Positions 9,113 through 18,200 of a stretch of DNA of 64,000 nucleotides are shown in pieces. The position numbers and the translations under genes are program-made. Source of the stretch: Flectobacillus longus (GTDB lineage Bacteria; Bacteroidota; Bacteroidia; Cytophagales; Spirosomataceae); NCBI RefSeq assembly GCF_030056705.1, contig NZ_JASHIC010000015.1, positions 124,001 through 188,000 on the forward strand, in the 5' to 3' direction. The notes beneath the pieces were generated by a model. It had not been told where the DNA came from. It made no database searches and saw only the letters and a program-made list of their open reading frames with translations. The first letter of the stretch is position 1, and each line of letters begins with the position of its first letter.

Positions 9113-9462
9113 AAGTTTTGGTTGGGGTTTAAGCCTAAGTTAGTCGGTTGGGCATTGTTTCTAAGTCAAAAATTACCAGTCAAAACTGGCCTTTCCTCAT
9201 TCGAAATTTTTTCTATCTATCCCTTGTATTCAATCTCGTTAATCCAATCTACCACACACTTATTACAATTTTTACAACCGACTTCTTAGGTGTTTGTTGA
9301 TTGTGTTGATGAAGTGTGAGACAAAATTAGTAATAACAGAAAAATATTTTACTGTTATTGGAAAAATAAGAAATAGTTAAAATATTTTTGTCATTATGAA
9401 GGAAAAAATCCTGTTTTTGATTCTTTTTTCTAATCTCAACCAATAAAAATTTCTTTTTCGCC
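9113..9462. promoter_or_regulatory. Divergent ald / lrp control region
   Basis: Shared upstream region of two divergent genes, very AT-rich in its right half. It contains a nested pair of inverted repeats (9332-9359, and AAAATATTTTA at 9341-9351 with TAAAATATTTT at 9378-9388). I found no clear TAnnTTTG box for either gene. Otherwise nothing is recognised. Confidence 0.6.
9332..9359. promoter_or_regulatory. Candidate Lrp/AsnC operator
   Basis: Perfect palindrome AATAACAG (9332-9339) - 12 bp of A/T - CTGTTATT (9352-9359). The core reads CAG, A/T-rich centre, CTG, the same architecture as the Lrp consensus YAGHAWATTWTDCTR although the centre is longer. The adjacent gene codes for an Lrp-family protein, which commonly regulates both itself and its neighbour. 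Confidence 0.55.
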
Positions 9463-9921
9463 ATGCAATTAGACTCTATAGATGTAAAAATATTACAATT
9501 AATTCAGGAAAATGCGCAATTGACTATCAAGGAAATTGCTCGACAAATTAATCTGTCGATGACGCCTACCCACGATCGAATCAAGCGTTTGGAGCAGGAG
9601 GAAATCATTGAAAAGTACGTAACTATTCTGAACCGAAAGAAGTTGGGCAATCCGTTGATGGTATATTGTAGTATTACTTTGGATAAACAACAGAAAAATC
9701 AATTTGTAGAATTTGAGGAGGCTATCCGTCAGTACCCAGAAGTAATAGAATGTTGTATTGTGTCTGGCAATTATGATTATCTGATAAAAGTGATTGCCAA
9801 AGATATGGAAGCTTATAATGATTTTTACCAACGAAAACTCTCTGCCCTAGCAAGTGTAGCCCATATCAGTAGCTCCTTCGTGATGTCAGAGGTAAAAACA
9901 ACTACAGTTATTCCTTTATAA
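9463..9921 (+). CDS. Lrp/AsnC-family transcriptional regulator
   Basis: DNA-binding regulator that senses an amino acid. Residues 1-60 form the AsnC-type helix-turn-helix (LDSIDVKILQLIQENAQL, IKEIARQINLSMTPTHDRIKRL), residues ~65-150 the RAM ligand and oligomerisation domain (YCSITLDKQQ, VIECCIVSGNYDYLIKVIAKD, ALASVAHISSSFVMSEVKTTTVIPL). The 152-residue length is standard and the ATG at 9463 starts exactly at the family's usual N-terminus. It is transcribed away from alanine dehydrogenase; by analogy with other ald/lrp pairs it probably controls ald in response to alanine or leucine and its own gene too, through the palindrome at 9332. The ligand is inferred. Confidence 0.93.
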   Translation: MQLDSIDVKILQLIQENAQLTIKEIARQINLSMTPTHDRIKRLEQEEIIEKYVTILNRKKLGNPLMVYCSITLDKQQKNQFVEFEEAIRQYPEVIECCIVSGNYDYLIKVIAKDMEAYNDFYQRKLSALASVAHISSSFVMSEVKTTTVIPL

Positions 9922-10242
9922 GTGGAGTTATTCGTTAATAGAATATCTGTTATTTGAGGATGGTAATCGTTAGTGAAAAGCTTTATGCTAGATAATAAGG
10001 AGGAGAATAGCTATAAAAAAAATGACCCGTAAGTAGTTCGAAAACGCTTACAGGTCTATCGTTGAAGTGTAATTTGGTATGCAAACATAACACTGATATT
10101 TTATATAAACAAATATGAGTATTTTTGCTTATTATTAAAATATTTGAAGAAAAGCGCTACGACTTAATTAAGTTTTGTAATATTGAAAAAATACAAATTT
10201 GATTTTGCATAAAGTCTTTATTGCCAAATAAAATTTTTTTCA
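9922..10242. other. Convergent intergenic spacer, weak hairpin only
   Basis: No gene. After the lrp stop there is an imperfect hairpin at 10024-10056 (GACC-C-GTAAG with CTTAC-A-GGTC) that lacks a clear T-run, then AT-rich sequence up to the end of the FAD oxidoreductase gene. I see nothing else. Confidence 0.5.
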
Positions 10243-11370
10243 TTAAAATTCGTTTCCATGCGTAGATTGTATGAATATACCTAGTGCTGGACGACATATT
10301 TTAAAAAAATAGCGTACCAATTCTGTCAGTATGGGATGTCCAAACAATGATTGAATTTGTCTACCAGCCCATAGTCTAAACCCAAAATAATTTTTCCACG
10401 CTTTTTGATATTGGGCTTCAACAGCTTTTCGATTATCAAAATTTTCTAGTATAATTTCTGAAATTAATTTGGCACCATGGATAGCCATTGCCATACCATT
10501 TCCACAAAGTGGGGTGATTAATCCAGCTGTATCACCAATCATAATAATGTGATTCTCGATTTGTTTTTTGGGAGAAAATGAAATTTCATTTATTACTTCT
10601 GGTTTGTCATAAAGGAATTCAGCCTCCAAAAATATTTTCTTGAGATGAGGGTTTTTCCAGAGAATATTCCTTTCCATCTCAGATACATTCTTATATTTTC
10701 TTAAATTTTCTCTACTTGTCAAATAACATAGACAAAATTTTCCGTCTTCAATTGCGGAGATTCCACAGTATCCATTCTCAAAATTGTGCAAACTGATAAG
10801 GTCTTTTGGATAGTTGTATCGTATATGATATTTAACTCCAACATAGGGGCTGCGAGCCTGAAGAAAAGGGCGTTGCAAGTACTGGTCTAGTTTAGCTCGC
10901 TTGCCATAGGCTCCTAGAACATATTTCGCATAAATGATTTGATTAGAATGGCTTAGTTGAATTTTAAATTGGTTTTCTTCATAAACGATGTCTTCTACTT
11001 CTGTGCCAGTTTCGCAATGGACACCGCAGTTTAGCGCTATTTTGTAAAGTTCATTGTCAAAGGTATAGCGACTCAATCCAAAGCCACCAAGGTCAAGAGG
11101 ATAGTCAAGACTTTTACCTGATGGCGCTGTAAATTGAAACTTGCTAATTTTCTGTATATCCAGATTTTCTAGGTTAAGTCCAATTTTAGTCAAATAACTT
11201 TTAGTCTCATTGGATACATATTCGCCACAAACTCGATGAAAAGGATAATGCTTTTTTTCGAATAAAATTACTTGTTTTCCTGCCTTTTGAAGATGTATTG
11301 CCGCACATAAACCTGCCAAACCTCCTCCGACAATTGCAATTGGATATACCTTTGTGTTGTTTGTTTCCAT
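10243..11370 (-). CDS. NAD(P)/FAD-dependent oxidoreductase, geranylgeranyl-reductase-like
   Basis: Flavoenzyme of the group-A monooxygenase/GGR superfamily. The dinucleotide-binding site is at the N-terminus (IVGGGLAGLCAAIHLQKAG, then ILFEKK as the acidic end of strand 2), a second signature is FHRVCGEYVSNE, and the C-terminal FAD motif is IMIGDTAGLITPLCGNGMAMA. There is no signal peptide and no obvious transmembrane helix in 375 residues, so it acts in the cytosol or peripherally at the membrane. Related proteins hydroxylate or reduce prenyl or polyketide substrates, and in other Bacteroidota sit beside pigment or type III polyketide genes; none are here, so the substrate is open. It stands alone between an inverted-repeat block and the lrp gene. 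Confidence 0.85.
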   Translation of the reverse strand: METNNTKVYPIAIVGGGLAGLCAAIHLQKAGKQVILFEKKHYPFHRVCGEYVSNETKSYLTKIGLNLENLDIQKISKFQFTAPSGKSLDYPLDLGGFGLSRYTFDNELYKIALNCGVHCETGTEVEDIVYEENQFKIQLSHSNQIIYAKYVLGAYGKRAKLDQYLQRPFLQARSPYVGVKYHIRYNYPKDLISLHNFENGYCGISAIEDGKFCLCYLTSRENLRKYKNVSEMERNILWKNPHLKKIFLEAEFLYDKPEVINEISFSPKKQIENHIIMIGDTAGLITPLCGNGMAMAIHGAKLISEIILENFDNRKAVEAQYQKAWKNYFGFRLWAGRQIQSLFGHPILTELVRYFFKICRPALGIFIQSTHGNEF

Positions 11371-11436
11371 CTTATTTTTCGGATAGTACTTTATGGTTAA
11401 CTTCTGGAAGATGGTGAAAGTTTACGATGCATCACT

Positions 11437-11705
11437 AATTGAGTGATTTAGTGGTTGAGTGAATGAGTGATTATTGTAAAGATGCCTTATTTCAAATTTT
11501 GGTATATTTTAGTAAGACATTCTTTTTCCACTTTCTGGATTCTAAATTTGGACTATTGAATTTAGTACAGTACTTTAATTTGGAAAGATGATTATTTTTT
11601 AATCAAAAAGGCAATCAAAAAACTAATTTTGACCGCCTTTTTGATACTATATTTCCAGTTTTTCAAAATAATCACTCATTCGCTCAACCACTAAATCACT
11701 CAATT
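11437..11705. repeat. Palindromic element with 39-bp inverted arms (family also at 44729-44836)
   Basis: The arm at 11437-11475 begins AATTGAGTGATTTAGTGG and is repeated in reverse at 11667-11705 with a single mismatch. The 191 bp between the arms include an 11-bp terminator-like stem (11602-11645). It fills most of the gap between the FAD oxidoreductase and the M16 protease. Twenty-one base pairs of the arm (TTGAG-Y-GRATGAGTGATTATT) recur as inverted arms at 44729-44749 and 44816-44836. No reading frame is seen inside. It resembles a non-autonomous palindromic repeat. Confidence 0.85.
11602..11645 (-). terminator. Probable terminator of the M16 protease gene
   Basis: Perfect stem ATCAAAAAGGC (11602-11612) with GCCTTTTTGAT (11635-11645), 22-nt loop. 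The A-rich and T-rich ends make it usable in both directions; the only gene ending near it is the minus-strand M16 protease. Confidence 0.6.
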
Positions 11706-11741
11706 TGAAATGACTCGTGTATGATGAAATAGCATGTTATT

Positions 11742-14690
11742 TTAATACCCAAATACCTCTTCAAGTGTTAATCTTTTCACTTCACCATATTTGCTTAATT
11801 CATCTACTTTGATTTTGTTTTCTGAACCTACAATACAGTAAGTAACAGGTTTATTAGCAATGTTTGCTTCTTGGAATTTTTTCAAATCTTCCAATCCTAA
11901 TTTGCTTAATGCTTCAAAGATTTTAGATCTCTCGTCATAATTCAAACCTTTTTCTTGTGCTGCCAAGTAGTTGAATGCAATAGCGTCTTGTGTAATACGC
12001 TCTGTTTGATAATTTTTCAACATACTTTCTTTTGCCGTTTCCAAGTTCTTCTCAGAGGCTGGAAATACATTGAACAACTCGTTCATGCTCGGAATAGCTT
12101 CGTTCAATTTGTCGGCTTGAGTACCTACATAACCCACTAAGTAGTACTTTTCATCTTTGGTATTTGGCGTAAAATAGTACGCATACGTTGAATAAGCCAA
12201 AGCTTTTGATTCACGAATTGTTTGGAAAACGATAGATGACATACCACCACCAAAATAATTATTGAACAATTCTACTACTGGAGTTTGAGCAGGGTCAAAC
12301 TTAACCGTTGGACGAATCCAGTCGATTTCAGCTTGTACCATGTCGAAGTTTGTGAACAATACCTGAGTTTTGGTAGGAGTGATGCGCTCGAAGTTGGCGA
12401 CTACTGGTAAATCAACCTTAAACTGTGTTGGGAATTTATGAACTTTTGAAAGGTCAGCGCTCAATTGCTCCAACGATTTTGGACCATAATAAACAACAGT
12501 ATGCTTAAAGTTGAACAAATCTTTCAAGAAATTCACTACTTCGTCAGCAGTTAATGCCTTCAATTCTTCGTTGGTAAAATTGAGTACTGTACGAGGGTTT
12601 TTAGCTCCAAACTGTGCATATTGAGCCAAACCTTGTAAGATTGCTCCTTTGTTCGCTTTGGCATCATTACGTTGTTTTAATAAACGTCCTTTCAATAATT
12701 CGAAAGTAGCTGGGTCGGCCTTGGCAGAAGTAACAAGTTGCTCAAACAATGATAAGGTACGGTCAAAATTTTCGTTTAAGCCCGAAAGTGTCAGATTGAT
12801 GTGGTGATCGGTAAAGTTTACTGCAAAATTACTTGCCAATTTGTAGTATTCTTTACTGATTTCTTCAGCTGACATGGTTGGTGTTCCTAAGAAATTCAAA
12901 TATTGTAAAGCAATTGGCAATACTTTGCTATTCCAGCTACCCATATCAAAACGGTACGTCAAACGGAATAAATCGTTGTCTGCATTTTTTACATACAATA
13001 CCTCCGCAGGCCCTACTTTACCTTTCTGAAGGTCTTTGTTGTAATCCAACCATTTTGGTTGAATTTCCTTCATTGGCATGGCATTTACAGATTTCAAAAA
13101 GTCAGATTGTTTCTCACGGTTTGTTTCAACCTGTGTGATTTCTGGTTTGTCAACTTTAGTGATATTTTTGTCTTCGCCCTTACGTTTGTATACGATTACG
13201 TAGCCATTTCCGCAGTATTTGCTTGCAAAATCAATGACTTGTTGCTTCGTAACTTTACTCAAAGCATCGGTCATAGCTGAAGTTTCGTTCCAATCAATAC
13301 CTTTTGAAACCACAAAATCATTCAAAAGTTTATAGGCACGAGCATCATTTTTTTCCAAACTTTGGATAGCATTCAACTTGTAATTGGCTGCAATAGCTTT
13401 GATGATTGACTCATCGAATTGACCTTTTTTCAATAAATCTAACTGACCTAACAACAAATCACGTACTTCTTCTAGGGTCTGTCCGTTCTTTGGCGTTCCA
13501 CTCAATGTCCATACAGAATAGTCCTTATTCCAGTCTGGGTTCGAACTTGCACGCAATACTTTTTGGGCTTTTGAAAGGTTAATATCAATCAAACCAGCTT
13601 TTGAATTAGACATCAATTCGTCGACGATAGTACCAATGATATGCTCTTTTGGGCTAACAGCGCCTGGCCATCTCCATGCAATAGTGATATTGTCAGGAGT
13701 TGGACCAAATACTTCTTTGATGATTGGGGCTGTCAATGGTAATTCAGGTGCAGGCTTATATTCTTGAACAGGTTTGGTTTGCATATAAGCAAAAGCCTTA
13801 TCAATTTTCTTAATCAACTCATCTGAATTAAAATCACCCACCATGATAATCGCCATGTTGTTTGGAACATAGTACTTGTTAAAGTAGTTTTTGATTTCAA
13901 TCAAAGACGGATTTTTCAAGTGCTCAATCGTACCAATAGTTGTTTGCTGACCATAGTTGTGCGTAGGGAAAAGCGCCGCATATTTTGTCTCTTCTACTTT
14001 CCAAGGGTCGTTGTCCAAGCTACGGTTTTTTTCTTCATAAACTGCCTCTAGTTCAGTATGGAAAATACGTAATACAGGATTTCTAAAACGTTCCGCCTGT
14101 AGCGCTAAGAAACGGTCGATAGCGTTTGTCGGAATATCCTCAGTATAAACCGTTTGTTCATAAGAGGTAAAGGCATTTGTACCTTGTCCGCCCATGGCTG
14201 CCATCATTTTATCGTATTCGTTAGCGATGGCATATTTGGCAGCTTCGCCCGAAGTCTTATCGATTTCTTTGTAGATTTCTTTACGTTTTGCAGCATCTGT
14301 AGTTTTGTTATACTGTTCGTAAAGGTCATTGATTTTGTCTAACAAAGGTTTTTCTTTTGCCCAATCTAAAGAACCATATCTGTCAGTTCCTTTAAAAAGC
14401 ATGTGTTCCAAATAGTGCGCCAGACCCGTATGATCTTTAGGGTCGGTGTTAGAGCCAGCACGTGTTGGAATAAGAGCTTGGATACGAGGTTCTTTGTGGT
14501 TTTCACTAAGGATGACCGTCAAACCATTTTTAAGTTGATAAAAACGTGCTTTCATCGGGTCGTTGGTTACAAATTTGTAATTGTAACCAGCTGTATTTGC
14601 CGATTTCCACTCGTATTTAGTTTGGGCAATGGAACCGAGACTCGATACTACCAATGCCGATGCGAGAAGTGTTTTAAAGAATGATGGCAT
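11742..14690 (-). CDS. M16-family zinc metallopeptidase (pitrilysin/insulinase type), secreted
   Basis: Zinc protease, probably periplasmic or outer-membrane associated. A signal peptide (residues 1-22, ending in GSIAQ) precedes an N-terminal M16 catalytic domain with the inverted zinc motif H92-Y-L-E95-H96 in DHTGLAHYLEHMLFKG and the third ligand region in ELEAVYEEKNRSLDNDPWK. The inactive-type M16 domains follow (IKNYFNKYYVPNNMAIIMVGDF; later EVVNFLKDLFNFKHTVVYYG and YFGGGMSSIVFQTIRESKALAYSTYAYY, the usual C-terminal R/Y substrate-binding strand). At 982 residues it carries two halves fused in one chain as in pitrilysin. Role in degradation of peptides is known for the family; the natural substrate is unknown. 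It is transcribed alone. Confidence 0.94.
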   Translation of the reverse strand: MPSFFKTLLASALVVSSLGSIAQTKYEWKSANTAGYNYKFVTNDPMKARFYQLKNGLTVILSENHKEPRIQALIPTRAGSNTDPKDHTGLAHYLEHMLFKGTDRYGSLDWAKEKPLLDKINDLYEQYNKTTDAAKRKEIYKEIDKTSGEAAKYAIANEYDKMMAAMGGQGTNAFTSYEQTVYTEDIPTNAIDRFLALQAERFRNPVLRIFHTELEAVYEEKNRSLDNDPWKVEETKYAALFPTHNYGQQTTIGTIEHLKNPSLIEIKNYFNKYYVPNNMAIIMVGDFNSDELIKKIDKAFAYMQTKPVQEYKPAPELPLTAPIIKEVFGPTPDNITIAWRWPGAVSPKEHIIGTIVDELMSNSKAGLIDINLSKAQKVLRASSNPDWNKDYSVWTLSGTPKNGQTLEEVRDLLLGQLDLLKKGQFDESIIKAIAANYKLNAIQSLEKNDARAYKLLNDFVVSKGIDWNETSAMTDALSKVTKQQVIDFASKYCGNGYVIVYKRKGEDKNITKVDKPEITQVETNREKQSDFLKSVNAMPMKEIQPKWLDYNKDLQKGKVGPAEVLYVKNADNDLFRLTYRFDMGSWNSKVLPIALQYLNFLGTPTMSAEEISKEYYKLASNFAVNFTDHHINLTLSGLNENFDRTLSLFEQLVTSAKADPATFELLKGRLLKQRNDAKANKGAILQGLAQYAQFGAKNPRTVLNFTNEELKALTADEVVNFLKDLFNFKHTVVYYGPKSLEQLSADLSKVHKFPTQFKVDLPVVANFERITPTKTQVLFTNFDMVQAEIDWIRPTVKFDPAQTPVVELFNNYFGGGMSSIVFQTIRESKALAYSTYAYYFTPNTKDEKYYLVGYVGTQADKLNEAIPSMNELFNVFPASEKNLETAKESMLKNYQTERITQDAIAFNYLAAQEKGLNYDERSKIFEALSKLGLEDLKKFQEANIANKPVTYCIVGSENKIKVDELSKYGEVKRLTLEEVFGY

Positions 14691-15295
14691 ACTGTTAAAG
14701 ATGTTTTATAATAAGATTTAGTCATTTTGAAGAACGAATTAATAGGATAAAGACGAACTTAAAATGAGAATTTTGGCAAGATAGCATTTGCTTTGAAATA
14801 GGAAAGAAGGATATGTTGAGTGGTTGTATAGTTTGATATGAGGGGTTAGGGGTTAGGGGTTAGGGATTAGGCAACAAGGGGTTAGGGGTTAGGCACATAG
14901 TAGCAAAGGCACAAAGGCACAATGTGGTTAGGGGGTAGGGTTCAGGGGATAGGGGTTAGATAGATATAAATGAGCGGAGTGGTTAGGCACATAGTAGCAA
15001 AGGCACAAAGGCACAAAGTGGTTAGGGGATAGGGTACAGGGAGCAGGTACAAAAGAGTAAAGGAAAGATGCTAGTGGAGAGGCATAAAGGGTGAAGGTAT
15101 AAATGAGCAAACACACATTGAATTTTATCCTAAAAAACACTATGTGCCTTTGTTCCTCCCCGCCAGTTCGATAACTCCTATCCCCAAAAACCTCCTTGCC
15201 TAGTCCTTAACCACTTTGTGCCTGTTCCCTGAACCCTAACCACTCCGTACCTTTGCTCCTTTGTGCCTCCCCTTAACCCCTCCTTTCCTAATCCC
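14691..15295. repeat. G-rich/C-rich 'GGGGTTA' repeat block with 36-bp direct repeat
   Basis: From about 14836 the plus strand has many GGGGTTA-like units; from about 15150 to 15300 the complementary C-rich phrases appear (CCTTAACCCCTCC, CCCTGAACCCTAACC), making a loose inverted repeat of ~450 bp. A 36-bp segment starting GGTTAGGCACATAGTAGC is present identically at 14887-14922 and 14981-15016, and the 'aaaggcacaaaggcac' words return in complement near 15145 and 15255. No gene is plausible. The runs of G could form quadruplexes. The block lies upstream of the M16 gene and just after the end of the hybrid regulator gene. Confidence 0.85.
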
Positions 15296-18200
15296 TCACC
15301 CCTTCAACTCTTTCAAAAACTGCATTGGGGTTTTACCAAACTCATTTTTGAAAGCTTTGGTAAAATAGGATTGAGTTTGAATACCTACACGATACATGAC
15401 TTCAGCGATAGGCATTTGTTGCTCAGTCATGAGTTGAAGGGCAGTTTTCAAACGAATACTTCTAATAAAATCGCCAATGGGCTGACCTGTCAACTCTTTT
15501 ACTTTGGTGTAAAGTTTGGTACGACTCATGCCGATTTTATTACAAATCAGCTCGATATTCATTTCTGGGTCTGAAAGATTTTCATGAATAATTTGTAGAA
15601 AATCATTCAAAAATGCTTGGTCTTTTTCTTCGTCTATCTGTTGGATTTTTTCTGATAGCTGCGCATAACCATATTTCTCTTTCAATTTCTGGCGTTGACT
15701 GAGAATATTTTTGAGCGTTTGGGTAAGAATATCGATACTGAGTGGCTTGGCAAAATAATAGTCTGCCCCCGAAGCAACCCCTTCTAATTGCGCATCCGAG
15801 GCAGATTTGGCAGTCAGCATCAAAAAAGGAATATGATTGAGAAGTGGATCGGTTTTGAGCTTTTTACAAAATTCAACCCCATTCATAACAGGCATCATCA
15901 CATCGCTGATAACCACATCTGGATGGTGTCGTTTGGCTTGTTCGTATCCAATTTGTCCATTTTCAGCCTCTACAATTTGATAGTCGTTTTGTAGCGCATC
16001 TTTCAAAAATGTTCTCAGTTCATCATTATCATCCACGATTAAGATTTTGGAGGTGGAAGCTTGTGGTAATGACGAATTTGACGGTATTTCTGGCTCAGTA
16101 AATTGACTTTCCAATGAATTTGAAAGACTTTCTAGTCTGATTTGAGTTCTATTTCTCAGCCATTTTTCATGTTCAAGATAGTCTTTTTCCCCCGAAGGAA
16201 TACCAATCAACATTTCTGTACCAGCATCACGTGCGCTACTTACCCAAATCGAACCTTTGTGTAATTGTGTCAAACTTTTGACAAATGCCAAACCGATACC
16301 TGAGCCAATATGTGACTCTGTGGTACGATAATAACGCTCAAAAAGTTGAGAAATAGATTCCTGAGAAATACCAATTCCTTGATCCGCCACGCGGAGATAT
16401 AGCATTTGAGAACTGGTAAAACCATTGGTAATGCGCAACTGAGACTGATATTGAGGTTGAAAATTATCTAAGTTTTCCAATATTTGTATCTCAATCTTTT
16501 TGCCGTTGGAGGTATATTTAAAGGCATTGCTAAGGAGATTTATCGCAATTTTTTCCAAAATCTGTCTATCAAACCATTGCGTTTGTGGAGAAGATGTAGG
16601 AATAATCCTGAAATCGATTCCTTTTTCTGTCGCCAAATCTTGAAACTCTTCTGCTATTTCCGTCAGGAAAATATTGATATTTCCTTGCATAACATGCAAT
16701 TGCAAAGCGCCAGATTCTACTTTTCGGAAATCCATTAATTCATTGGTCAATGCCAATAATCGCTTGGCGTTTCGCTGAATCATATCATAATAGGGAAGAG
16801 CTAAAGGACTAGGAAAATCCTTTTTGAGCTTATCCAGTGGACCCAATATTAAGGAAAGTGGGGTTCGTAATTCGTGTGATATATTGGTAAAAAACTGTAA
16901 TTGATCCTGATGAAGCTCTTCTTTTTGCTGTTCCTTTAGTTGCTGAATTGCCATACGTCTCCGAAACTGATAAAAAGTGCGTATGCCCGTCAGCATCAGA
17001 ATAAAAGCGATAGCCCTAAACCACCAAGTCGCCCAAAATGGCGGATGAACTATGACTTCTAAAGTGGTCACTTCGGGATTCCAGACACCATCATTATTAG
17101 AGGCTTTTACCATAAAAGTATAATTCGCAGGGCTTACATTCGTGTATGAAGCTCTATTTTCGGATCCTGCTATAATCCAATCTTTATCCCAACCCTCTAG
17201 TTTGTAAGCATACTGATTATTTTCTGAAGCGGTAAAATTTAGCGCTGCGAAATCAATCGAAAAAGTATTCTGTTTATGACTTAGCTCTAGTGTTTTGAGA
17301 TAGCTAATATCCTCTTCCAAAGGCGAATCTTTACCAACGCTTACTTTCTTATTGAAAATTTGTAGACTGGTTAAATAAATAGGAGGGATGTAGCTATTGT
17401 TGGAAATTTTGTGAGGATAAAAAGTATTGAAGCCTTTTACACCGCCAAAATAAATCTGCCCGTCTTTGGTACGAAGAGCCGCATTAGGTTCAAATTCCAA
17501 TCCTTGCAGACCATCGGCAGAGTTATATTGCTGAATTTGAAGATTTTGTGGGTTCAGTTTAGTAATGCCATTCGAACTAGAAATCCATAGATTGTCCTCG
17601 TCGTCTTGAACAATTCCTTTGATAAAATCCTCCGACAAATGGGTTTTGCTCGTGAATAGCTTGAACTGTTGCTCTTTTTCATGCCATAAATATAGACCTC
17701 GATGTCCTACCCAAATGCGCCCTTGTCGGTCTACAAAAATGATTCGAATGTCAGGCTTTTTTGAATCTTTATGGAAATAGTGTGAAAAAACACCTGTCTG
17801 TGGGTCAAGACAATTGAGCCCGCCGTCATCTGTTCCAATCCATATTCTTCCTCGTAAGTCTTGGTTCAAACAAATAATATTGTTGCCCAATAACTGGGAT
17901 TTTCGATTTTTCCCATAAAGAATTTTTACAAACTTTCCATCAGGTAAATACTGATACAAACCGCCATAATAGGTAGCAATCCAAAGACGTTGCTGACGGT
18001 CTTCGAATACCTGTTGCACGTAATTCGAGCCGAGGGAGTTTGGGTTATTTTCTTGCTGTAAAAATCGTTTGAAACTACGAGAACCATTTTCTAGTAAACT
18101 CAATCCGCCTCCCCAAGTCGCAATCCAAAGACGTTTTTGATGGTCTTGAGTCAAACCTAAAATTTCGTTTGAACTAATACTATTTGCCTGAAAAGGATTA

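Noticed and set aside
10019-10056. Shared word AATGACCCGTAAG with 18502-18520
   Set aside because: The second copy is within the regulator coding sequence and nothing else matches around it; treated as chance.
14836-15300. Possible CRISPR array or chromosome telomere
   Set aside because: No regular spacers of constant length, and the block is internal to the sequence; units vary too much.
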